Assembly (NCBI RefSeq): GCF_033242265.1
Contig: NZ_BTFW01000001.1
Coordinates: 2,283,001-2,347,000, forward strand
DNA: 64,000 nucleotides
Reading direction: 5' to 3'
DNA from: Novosphingobium sp. IK01
GTDB lineage: Bacteria > Pseudomonadota > Alphaproteobacteria > Sphingomonadales > Sphingomonadaceae
How positions within the stretch are numbered: the first letter of the stretch is position 1; each line of letters opens with the position of its first letter. Made by a program: the position numbers and the translations under genes. Shown piece after piece: positions 55,459 through 62,949 of this stretch. The notes beneath the pieces are model-generated. The model had not been told where the DNA came from. It saw only the letters and a program-made list of their open reading frames with translations, and did not search any database.

Positions 55459-56280
55459 GTGAGCTGGCAGAAGACGGTCAATGCGCGGGGCTGGAAAGTC
55501 CCCTTCATCAACAAGTCGCTGTTCCAGATCGGCAAGGAACTGCGCCCGAAGATCGATGCGGTGATCATGCGCAATTCGCTGATCCCCGATGCGGCGGTGC
55601 AGGACAAGGCCTTCTTCCCCTGGATCGCCGAGCTTGAGCGCCACTGGGAAGCCATCCGCGACGAGGCGCTGGCGCTGCAACCGGGCCGGGACATCCCCTC
55701 GCTGGGCGATATCTCGTTCGACCATGGCCGCATCGCCGCCGACCGCCGCTGGCGCACATTTTTCCTCAAGGGCTATGGCTATCGCATGGCGGGCAACGCC
55801 GCCCGCGCGCCGATCACCGCCGCGCTGATCGAGAAAGTCCCCGGCCTCGTCACTGCCAATTTCTCGGTCATGGAAGCCGGCGGCCACATCCCGCGCCACT
55901 GGGGCATGACCAAGGGCATGCTGACCTATCACCTCGCCCTGCGCGCGCCGCGCGACACCGAAAAGGCGCGCATGCACCTCGAGGAAGGCGAGACTCTTCA
56001 CGTCCTCCACTGGGAAGACGGCAAATCGTTCCTGTTCGACGACATGTTCAACCACGAAGTCTGGAACGAGAGCGAGGACGACCGGTACATCCTGCTCATC
56101 CAGATCAAGCGCCCGTGCCGCTTCATGGGCAACCTGATCCAGACGATCTTTCTGGGCGCGGTGCGCCATTCGCGCTTCGTGACCGACATCCGCAAGGCGA
56201 TCGACCGCGAAGCCAAAGTCCGCGAAGCCAAGGTCCGCGAATCTGGGGCCCGCAAGGCCGGAACCCCGCAACCGACCTGA
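55459..56280 (+). CDS. Aspartyl/asparaginyl beta-hydroxylase-family dioxygenase (LpxO-like)
   Basis: 273 residues from a GTG at 55459, four bases after the previous stop. It has the Fe(II)/2-oxoglutarate fold seen in LpxO: FFLKGYGYRMAGNA, GHIPRHWGMTKGMLTYHLAL with iron-binding His, and FDDMFNHEVWNES with the second His. LpxO hydroxylates C2 of a secondary lipid A acyl chain. A repeated basic EAKVREAKVRE tail is peculiar to this copy. Pairing with the fatty-acid hydroxylase upstream suggests a joint lipid-hydroxylation role. Confidence 0.85.
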   Translation: MSWQKTVNARGWKVPFINKSLFQIGKELRPKIDAVIMRNSLIPDAAVQDKAFFPWIAELERHWEAIRDEALALQPGRDIPSLGDISFDHGRIAADRRWRTFFLKGYGYRMAGNAARAPITAALIEKVPGLVTANFSVMEAGGHIPRHWGMTKGMLTYHLALRAPRDTEKARMHLEEGETLHVLHWEDGKSFLFDDMFNHEVWNESEDDRYILLIQIKRPCRFMGNLIQTIFLGAVRHSRFVTDIRKAIDREAKVREAKVRESGARKAGTPQPT

Positions 56281-56297
56281 GAGCCCTCCCCATCGGC

Positions 56298-57506
56298 TCA
56301 GGCCTTGCGCATATCCTCGATAGCCCCGGCAACGATGGCGATGTGCTCGGCCCAGCTCGGGTTGTGCCAGCCCGGCAGGCGGGCCAGTTGCGCCCGATGG
56401 AGCGGCCCGCGCGTGGCATGGTCGAGGATCGCCGCGCGCCAGCCCGGCCCGTCAAGCGGGTCGAGATAGTCGGGCACGTCCTCGCCCACCTCGCGCAAGG
56501 CGGGCAGGTCGCTCGACAGGACGGGGGTTCCCACCGACAGCGCCTCGGCCACGGGCATGCCATAGCCTTCGGCGAACGAGGGCATCAGCAGCGCGCGTGC
56601 CCCGCGCAGCAGCGCCGAAAGACGCGCATCGGGGCAGCCGTTCAGCTCCTCGACATGGCCGACCAGCGCCGGGCAGCGTTCGAGCATGTCGACGATCTGC
56701 TCGTTCTCCCAGCCCCGCCGCCCGATCACGACCAGACGCGGAACCTCGTGCGCGGGCAAAGTCTCGGCCAGATGGCGCCAGAGATGGAGCAGCAGCAGGT
56801 GGTTCTTGCGCGGCTCGATCGTGCCCAGGCAGACGAAATAGGGGCGCCCGTCCGCGCCCGGTTCGGGCTCGGCCGGGGGCAGTTCCTCGGTGCCGAGCAG
56901 GGCGACATGAACCGGCGTTCCCGGCGTCAGCCAGGGCGCCAGCGCCCGGCCCGTCGCCGCCGAATTGACGATGGCGCCCCCCCCGCTTGCCTCGCAGGCC
57001 GATGCCACGGCCTCCATCCGCAACCGGTGGAGCGCCGCACCCGAAGGCCGCGCATATTCGGGAAATTCGATGGGGATCAGATCGTGGACGAGGCACAGGA
57101 ACCGCGCGTTTTCGCGCGCAAGGATGCGGCGGACGAGCGCCCCCTTGGTCAGGTGATGGGGCGAGGCCTGAACATAGATGGCAGACCCGTTCCCGATCCC
57201 CTCCCCAATCCCCTTGCGCGTGGGCCAGAGCGCCAGCAGTTGCGGCAGGACCGAGAGCAGCGAGCGCCGCGCAGGCGCATCCTCGTGGCTGGCCCAGCGG
57301 CGTTCCAGTTCGTCGAGATAGGCCAGCGCCGCCGCGCGCGGCACCCGGCCATAGCCGCCCAGCGGATGGACCGCAACAAAGGCCAGAGCGTCGCCATAGC
57401 GGGCCAGCAGCCCGCGCGCATAGGCCATTTCGACCCGGTCCACCCCCGAAGGCGTGGCATGGCGAATCCGCGAGATCAGGCGGGAGATATCGAGAATGAC
57501 GGTCAT
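56298..57506 (-). CDS. GT4-type glycosyltransferase
   Basis: 402 residues from the ATG at 57504-57506, overlapping the kpsC stop by four bases (ATGA). The C-terminal Rossmann half has YFVCLGTIEPRKNH, HVEELNGCPDARLSALLRGARALLMPSFAEGYGMPVAEALSVGTPVLSSD, the GT4 signature with the EGYGMPVAEA nucleotide-sugar site. The N-terminal half has SRIRHATPSGVDRVEMAYA. It probably adds a sugar of the capsule repeat or its linker. Donor and linkage unknown. Confidence 0.87.
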   Translation of the reverse strand: MTVILDISRLISRIRHATPSGVDRVEMAYARGLLARYGDALAFVAVHPLGGYGRVPRAAALAYLDELERRWASHEDAPARRSLLSVLPQLLALWPTRKGIGEGIGNGSAIYVQASPHHLTKGALVRRILARENARFLCLVHDLIPIEFPEYARPSGAALHRLRMEAVASACEASGGGAIVNSAATGRALAPWLTPGTPVHVALLGTEELPPAEPEPGADGRPYFVCLGTIEPRKNHLLLLHLWRHLAETLPAHEVPRLVVIGRRGWENEQIVDMLERCPALVGHVEELNGCPDARLSALLRGARALLMPSFAEGYGMPVAEALSVGTPVLSSDLPALREVGEDVPDYLDPLDGPGWRAAILDHATRGPLHRAQLARLPGWHNPSWAEHIAIVAGAIEDMRKA

Positions 57507-59086
57507 CGGAACAGTTTCATCAGCTTGCCCTGCCAGCGGCGCAGCGGCGCCACCCAGGCAAGGCGGTTGATCGAGGCGGCATCGCTGCGCGCGCCGACCA
57601 TGCGCGCAATCAGCACTTCGGGCGGGCAGGGAAGGCCCGTCACCGGGTCGAGATAGCGCGGATAGCAGATCAGCACCCCGGCCACGAGCGCATCGAGGCA
57701 AAGCATGCGCCCCCGCCGCGCAGGCACCGGGCCAAGGTCGCGCGTGAGGCCCCACCCTGCGTAGAACGGGGTGCCATGGCAGACCACCTCGCGCCCGCGC
57801 ATCAGCGCCTCGAACCCGGTCAGCGAGGTGAGCACATGCACCGCATCGACCGCATCGAGCAGCGGCGCCATGCCCCCGCCGCGCACGATCCGGTCGGCAT
57901 GGGCGAGGATCGCCGCATCGGGAACTTTGCCCTTGCGGTGCCCGGCATCGACATCGGGATGGGGCCGGAACCAGATTTCCGCCTCGGGTTCGAGCGCGCG
58001 GGCACGACGCACCAGTTCGAGGTTCGAGGTCAGCCCCCCGCCCCCGGCGCGCACCGACATGTCGTCTTCCACCTGCCCCGGCACCAGCACGAGCCGCTTG
58101 CCCGCCCTGCGCTCAGGCACGGTGGCCCCGGTATCGGCGGCATATTTGCTGATTCCCGCCGCCACGATGGCCGCGCGCAAGGCCGCCGCCCGCGCCAGCA
58201 GGCTTGCGGGCATGTCCCCATGGGCGAGCAGCGTTTCCAGATCGCTGGCCCCGCGCGGATCGAAATGGATGCCGCTGGCATCGACCACGACCGAAGAGGG
58301 CGGCACGAGATCGACCCCGAGCCCGACCGAGCGGACAAACCCGTCCTCCACGCGCACGAGCGGCACCCCCGCTGCGTCGGCTTCCGCAATCAATTGTGGC
58401 GACACCCGCGAGGGCCAGACCGCAAGGCTTCCCCCCGCCTTGCGCGCGATGGCCAAGGCGCGTGCGGGCCGCCGCGCAAAGGCCAAAGGCCGCCCCGGAT
58501 GCCAGAGAAACCGCGCGATTTCGGGCCGCTTCCACCAGGCCATGCCACAAGCCACGGCAATCGACCGATTCGCATCGAGCGTCGTGCGCCAGAGACCCAG
58601 CAGGGCAATCGTTTGCAAAAGCCCCGCCTGCTCGCCGGTAAACGGATCGCGCCACGTCGCCCGCCCCAGCGCCCCGGCCACCCGCGCATCGAGCGCCGCC
58701 CCGTCTTCGCCGGGCAGGCCGAACCGTCCGGGAGAGAGAACCTCCACCAGCACCCCCGCCACCCGCGCAAGGGCCACCCATTCATCGTCGCCATGCGCCC
58801 GCAACAGCCCCGCGCCGGGCAGGGCCGACCAGGGATCAACATCCCCCAGCCACTGCCCGTCGACGCAGACCCGCTCGCCCGTCTTCCCCCGCTCGACCCG
58901 CTCGGGCGCTCGCGCCAGCCCTGCCGGATCGGTCCAGAACCGCCCGCCGATGCGCGCCTCGCGGATCGCCGCGAAAACCGCCTCGGGCGCCAAAGCCTCG
59001 CCTGACACAGGCCCTTGTGGCCCGTTCACCCCGGCATCCGCCCAGGGAAACGGCGGCGCGCGCAACAAGGGCTCGAACGCCGCCAT
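57503..59086 (-). CDS. KpsC-like capsule beta-Kdo transferase
   Basis: 527 residues from the ATG at 59084-59086. KpsC normally has two beta-Kdo-transferase domains and about 675 residues. Here the C-terminal one is clear (VRVEDGFVRSVGLG, FRPHPDVDAGHRKG, TSLTGFEALMRGREVVCHGTPFYAGWGLT). The N-terminal half keeps only the linker-like WRDPFTGEQ...WKRPEIARFL stretch, so it looks shortened or degenerate. With KpsS it builds the poly-Kdo linker. Overlaps the genes on both sides, so part of one operon. Confidence 0.85.
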   Translation of the reverse strand: MAAFEPLLRAPPFPWADAGVNGPQGPVSGEALAPEAVFAAIREARIGGRFWTDPAGLARAPERVERGKTGERVCVDGQWLGDVDPWSALPGAGLLRAHGDDEWVALARVAGVLVEVLSPGRFGLPGEDGAALDARVAGALGRATWRDPFTGEQAGLLQTIALLGLWRTTLDANRSIAVACGMAWWKRPEIARFLWHPGRPLAFARRPARALAIARKAGGSLAVWPSRVSPQLIAEADAAGVPLVRVEDGFVRSVGLGVDLVPPSSVVVDASGIHFDPRGASDLETLLAHGDMPASLLARAAALRAAIVAAGISKYAADTGATVPERRAGKRLVLVPGQVEDDMSVRAGGGGLTSNLELVRRARALEPEAEIWFRPHPDVDAGHRKGKVPDAAILAHADRIVRGGGMAPLLDAVDAVHVLTSLTGFEALMRGREVVCHGTPFYAGWGLTRDLGPVPARRGRMLCLDALVAGVLICYPRYLDPVTGLPCPPEVLIARMVGARSDAASINRLAWVAPLRRWQGKLMKLFR

Positions 59087-59679
59087 CAGGGCCGCTCCCC
59101 CCAGCAGGCCAGCCGCAAGCCACCCGGTTCCGGCACGATCACGCCAAACCCGCCCGTCGGCAGCTTCATCCCCGCCTGCGCCTCCAGACCCGCCGCGAGC
59201 AGTGCAAACCGCGCCGCACCATTGCTGGTCACCAGCAAAACCGGCCCGTCGTCCCCGCGAGGCTCCTCGAACAGCGCCCGCCACCCGGCCAACCGCGCGG
59301 GCGCATCGACCTCCCACCCGGACGGGGGCAGCCCCCGCTCGTCCCAGTCGGCCAGCGCCTGCGCGCCGATCCGGGCCAGCACGGCCTCCTCGGTGGCGTT
59401 CTCGTCGGGTCCGTGGTCGATCTCGCGCAGCCAGTCGCAAGGCTGGGCCGCGGGCGTTCCGGGCAGGTGATCGGCAATCGCCTGCGCCGTCTCGCGCGTG
59501 CGCCGCAAGGGCGAGACGAGAACCCGCGCAAAGGCCCAGCCCCGCGCGGCAAAATGCGCGCCCAGCGCCGCGCCCTGCGCGCGCCCTTTGGCGGTCAGCG
59601 GAAGATCGGTGCGTGCACCGATCCGGCGCGGCGGCTCGCCGCTTTCAAAGGTATTGCCATGGCGCACGATCACAAACAT
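59086..59679 (-). CDS. Histidine phosphatase family protein
   Basis: 197 residues. The phosphohistidine motif IVRHGNTFESG at the N-terminus, SPLRRTRETAQAIAD (second catalytic Arg) and a later acid/His region are typical of this branch of the phosphoglycerate-mutase-like superfamily. The substrate is unknown. Inserted between kpsC (one-base overlap) and kdsB (14 bases), it may act in Kdo or capsule-sugar metabolism. No kdsC-type Kdo-8-phosphate phosphatase was found in the window. Confidence 0.85.
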   Translation of the reverse strand: MFVIVRHGNTFESGEPPRRIGARTDLPLTAKGRAQGAALGAHFAARGWAFARVLVSPLRRTRETAQAIADHLPGTPAAQPCDWLREIDHGPDENATEEAVLARIGAQALADWDERGLPPSGWEVDAPARLAGWRALFEEPRGDDGPVLLVTSNGAARFALLAAGLEAQAGMKLPTGGFGVIVPEPGGLRLACWGERP

Positions 59680-59693
59680 CGGCCCAGCGCCTA

Positions 59694-60524
59694 TCAGGCC
59701 GGGAACGGATCGCCTAGCCGGGCAATGGTCGCTTCGGCCAGCGCGAGATCGGCGGGGGTATCGATCCCGCTCATCGCGTGGCTCGGCGGATCGATGGGCA
59801 GCGTGGCAATTGCGCGCCCGGCCTCAAGAAAGCGCAACTGTTCAAGCCCTTCGAGCGCCTCATACCGGCCCATCGGCGCAGCGCCGAACCATTCGAGCGC
59901 CTCCATCCGATAGCCATAGAGCCCCAGATGCTGCCATACCGGCGAAAGCGGCGCGGCCTTGCGCAAGGCGTCCTCGTCGCGCAGCGCGGGCACGATCACC
60001 TTGGAAAACCACAGCGCCCGGCCATCTTCCGCGCGCAGGCAGGTCGTCCCGCTGAACGGCGCGGCCTGCTTGTGCGCACGCAAGGCATCGAGCCTTGCCC
60101 AGTCGAGCGGATAGACCGGGGTCGCCACATCGGCCTGCCCTTCGCGCAAGACCGCGATCAGCCCGGCCACCACCGCAGGCGGCACGAACGGCGCATCGCC
60201 CTGAAGGTTGATGACCAGCCCCGGCCTCTCCGCCTGCGCCAGCGCCGCCGCACAAGCCCGCGACGAGCCCGAATTGCAGTTTTCGGGCGTCATCACCGCC
60301 TGCACGCCGATGGCCTGCGCATGATCGGCGATCCTTGCGTCGTCGGTCGCCACGACCACCGCGCAGTTTCCCGCCTGAGCGGCCGCCACCCGCGCCACGG
60401 CCACGACCCGTTCGAGCAAGCTGCGCCCGGCAATTGGCAGCAGTGGCTTGCCCGGCAGCCGGGTCGAGCCATAGCGCGCGGGAACAACGATCAGGTCAGG
60501 GGGCATGGGCAGATCAGGGGGCAT
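59694..60524 (-). CDS. kdsB: CMP-Kdo synthetase
   Basis: 276 residues from the ATG at 60522-60524. LIVVPARYGSTRLPGKPL, MTPENCNSGSSRACAAA, VINLQGDAPFVPP and the C-terminal GIDTPADLALAEA fit 3-deoxy-manno-octulosonate cytidylyltransferase. It activates Kdo to CMP-Kdo for lipid A core and capsule linker. Two in-frame ATGs (60506 and 60524) come from an 18-base tandem duplication at the 5' end that repeats MPPDLP; either may be used. It precedes the histidine phosphatase by 14 bases. Confidence 0.93.
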   Translation of the reverse strand: MPPDLPMPPDLIVVPARYGSTRLPGKPLLPIAGRSLLERVVAVARVAAAQAGNCAVVVATDDARIADHAQAIGVQAVMTPENCNSGSSRACAAALAQAERPGLVINLQGDAPFVPPAVVAGLIAVLREGQADVATPVYPLDWARLDALRAHKQAAPFSGTTCLRAEDGRALWFSKVIVPALRDEDALRKAAPLSPVWQHLGLYGYRMEALEWFGAAPMGRYEALEGLEQLRFLEAGRAIATLPIDPPSHAMSGIDTPADLALAEATIARLGDPFPA

Positions 60525-60550
60525 GGGTATGGACCTATGGAAGAACAAGG

Positions 60551-60629
60551 ATACCGCAGGGGCCATCGCCCCTGCACCCCATTAGCTTTGGACAGGGCAG
60601 TGCCTCTGGCCAGGCCGGGCATGACAGCC
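60551..60629. repeat. Dispersed repeat, copy C
   Basis: Left hairpin GCAGGGGC-CATC-GCCCCTGC followed by the 55-base core at 60575-60629, without a right hairpin. It is the closest match to copy A. It lies between the kdsD stop and the kdsB start. Confidence 0.85.
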
Positions 60630-60635
60630 TGTCTT

Positions 60636-61622
60636 TCAGACCACTCCGGCGCGCACGATGTCGTGCATGTGGACGATACCTGCCAGTTTGCCATCCTGTT
60701 CGACGAACAGCACAGAGACCGCGTTTTCGTTGAGCACCCGCAAGGCATCGGAGGCGAGCGTTTCAGGCTCGACCGTGATCGGGTTGGACGACATATGCGC
60801 GCCAACCGCATCGTTGAGGTCGTGCACCGCGATGCAGCGGCGCAAATCGCCATCGGTAAAGGCGCCCAGCAGGCGATCCTCCCCATCGACGACAGCCGTG
60901 CAGCCATAGCGCTTGCGGCTCATCTCCAGCGTCGCCGCGCTGAGCGAGGACGTGGCCTCCACCCGCGGGATCGCCTCGCCCAGCCCCATGATTTCGCCCA
61001 CGGTGGTCAATTGCGCGCCCAGCTTGCCACCGGGATGGAACACCCGGAAGTCCGAAGGCGAAAACCCGCGGGCCTCGATCAGCGCAACCGCGAGCGCATC
61101 GCCCAGCACCAGTTGCAGCGTCGTCGACGATGTGGGCGCCAGTTCGTTCGGACAAGCCTCGCGCACAGGGGGCATCGACAGGCAGATATCCGCCGCGCGG
61201 CCCGCCGTGCTGTCAGGGTGCGAAGTGGCGACAATCAGCGTCACGCCATAGTGATTGCAGTAGTGGAGGATGTCCCCCAGTTCAGCCGTCTCGCCCGACC
61301 AGGTGATCGCCAGCACGACATCCTGCTTGGTAATCACACCCAGGTCGCCATGGCTGGCCTCGCCAGGATGGAGATAGAGCGCCGAAGTGCCCGTCGAACG
61401 CATCGTCGCGGCGATCTTGCGCGCGATATGCCCGCTCTTGCCCATGCCGGTCACGATCACGCGCCCGCGCGTATTGGCCAGAGCCTCGATCGCGCGATCA
61501 ACCTCGCGCCCAAGGTCCGTCGTCTCGAGCGAAAGCCGCAGCGCCGCCAGGGCATCGAGTTCAATATCAAGGGTCTTGAGCGCCGACAGGGAATGCCGCG
61601 TCCGGGGGGAAACGCTTTTCAT
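60636..61622 (-). CDS. kdsD: Arabinose-5-phosphate isomerase
   Basis: 328 residues: an N-terminal SIS domain (VIVTGMGKSGHIARKIAATMRSTGT, HPGEASHGDLG, ITWSGETAE) and two C-terminal CBS domains from about residue 215 on, as in KdsD/KpsF. It isomerises ribulose 5-phosphate to arabinose 5-phosphate, the first committed Kdo step. It is separated from kdsB by repeat copy C (111 bases), so the two may be separate transcripts. Divergent from kdsA over 264 bases. Confidence 0.94.
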   Translation of the reverse strand: MKSVSPRTRHSLSALKTLDIELDALAALRLSLETTDLGREVDRAIEALANTRGRVIVTGMGKSGHIARKIAATMRSTGTSALYLHPGEASHGDLGVITKQDVVLAITWSGETAELGDILHYCNHYGVTLIVATSHPDSTAGRAADICLSMPPVREACPNELAPTSSTTLQLVLGDALAVALIEARGFSPSDFRVFHPGGKLGAQLTTVGEIMGLGEAIPRVEATSSLSAATLEMSRKRYGCTAVVDGEDRLLGAFTDGDLRRCIAVHDLNDAVGAHMSSNPITVEPETLASDALRVLNENAVSVLFVEQDGKLAGIVHMHDIVRAGVV

Positions 61623-61886
61623 TCAGGCTCCACTGTTATCCCATGCAAAAACTTGCAAGACAATTTGCCGCCATCCCGGTGCGACCCGACCGCCGCCGCC
61701 TTCCCGAAACCGGGAAAAGACCGAAACCGGAAAAGGTTGCCACACGACCGCTTCACCGCCAAGAGAACCACGCCGGACCGATCTGCCCGAGCGATCAGCC
61801 GGACCGAACGGGTTCACCGCTTGTTACCCAAGCGTTGAACAATTCGCGATTGCCCATTTGGTTCCACGATCTCATCAGGTTTTTCC

Positions 61887-62714
61887 ATGATCCTTTGCGG
61901 CCACACGACCACCCCCACGTCCCGGCTCTTCGCGATTGCCGGGCCCTGCGTCATCGAGAGCGAGGCCCTCACCCTCTCTGTTGCCGAAACCCTGGGACAG
62001 ATCGCCCGCCGCCTTGGGATAACGCTGATCTTCAAAAGTTCCTTCGACAAGGCCAACCGCAGCTCGGACAAGTCGTTTCGCGGCCTTGGCATGGATGAAG
62101 GCCTGCGCATCCTCGAAAAGGTCCGCGCCGAAACGGGCCTGCCCGTGCTGACCGACGTGCACGAGGCCAGCCAGGCCGAAGCCGTCGCGCAAGTGGTCGA
62201 TGTCCTCCAGACGCCCGCCTTCCTCGCCCGGCAGACCGATTTCATCGCCGCCGTTGCCGCCACGGGCAAGCCGGTGAACATCAAGAAGGCCCAGTTCATG
62301 GCCCCGGCCGACATGAAGCAGGTCGTCGCCAAGGCCCGCAACGCCGCGCAGGCCGCCGGCCACGATCCCGATGCCTTCCTGCTGTGCGAACGGGGCACCT
62401 CGTTCGGCTACAACACGCTGGTTTCCGACATGCGCGGCCTGGCGATCATGGCCGAGACCGGCTGCCCGGTGGTCTTCGACGCAACCCATTCCGTCCAGCA
62501 ACCCGGCGGCCTTGGCGAACGCTCGGGCGGCCAGCGCGAATACGTCCCCCTGCTCGCCCGCGCCGCCGTCGCCGCGGGCGTCGCAGGCGTCTTCATGGAA
62601 ACCCATCCCGACCCCGACCAGGCCCTGTCCGACGGCCCCAACGCCCTCCCCCTCGCCCAGTTCGAAGCCCTCTGGACCAAACTCCTGGCCATCGATGCTG
62701 CCGTTAAGAGCTGA
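61887..62714 (+). CDS. kdsA: 3-deoxy-8-phosphooctulonate synthase
   Basis: 275 residues of the class I DAHP/KDO8P synthase barrel. [41 protein letters not shown] and [13 protein letters not shown] are all intact. It condenses arabinose 5-phosphate and PEP to Kdo 8-phosphate. The N-substituted residue in the [10 protein letters not shown] segment is Asn, so it is the metal-independent type rather than the Cys-containing metal form; this is read by eye. Divergent from kdsD and followed by the low-GC kpsE leader. Confidence 0.94.
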   Translation: MILCGHTTTPTSRLFAIAGPCVIESEALTLSVAETLGQIARRLGITLIFKSSFDKANRSSDKSFRGLGMDEGLRILEKVRAETGLPVLTDVHEASQAEAVAQVVDVLQTPAFLARQTDFIAAVAATGKPVNIKKAQFMAPADMKQVVAKARNAAQAAGHDPDAFLLCERGTSFGYNTLVSDMRGLAIMAETGCPVVFDATHSVQQPGGLGERSGGQREYVPLLARAAVAAGVAGVFMETHPDPDQALSDGPNALPLAQFEALWTKLLAIDAAVKS

Positions 62715-62773
62715 GCAGCAACCCGATTTGATGACCGTACGAAACACTGGGACGCAAGTCGAACAGGTGTAGT

Positions 62774-62813
62774 GCGGGCTGGACGCTTATCGAGAGGATA
62801 GCTAGAAGCCCGC
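62774..62813. other. Hairpin in the kpsE leader
   Basis: GCGGGCT at 62774-62780 pairs with 62807-62813, enclosing an inner TATC-GAGAG-GATA hairpin. No T-run follows, so it is unlikely to be a strong terminator for kdsA. It may be a leader structure. Confidence 0.35.
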
Positions 62814-62871
62814 TGTGCTGCAGGTAGCCCACTTCGCAGCAGATCGTGGTACGACATATCATTTCAAAGCA

Positions 62872-62888
62872 AGGAATTATAAATTCCT
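62872..62888 (+). promoter_or_regulatory. AT-rich palindrome upstream of kpsE
   Basis: AGGAATT-ATA-AATTCCT, a perfect 7-bp inverted repeat with 3-base spacer, 61 bases before the kpsE ATG. The spacing fits an operator or the upstream edge of a promoter. No regulator is assigned. Confidence 0.45.
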
Positions 62889-62949
62889 ACACCCTTGAGA
62901 TGAAGCGAATCCGAAACCAGCAACACGGGCACTTAGAGCGTGACGAACA

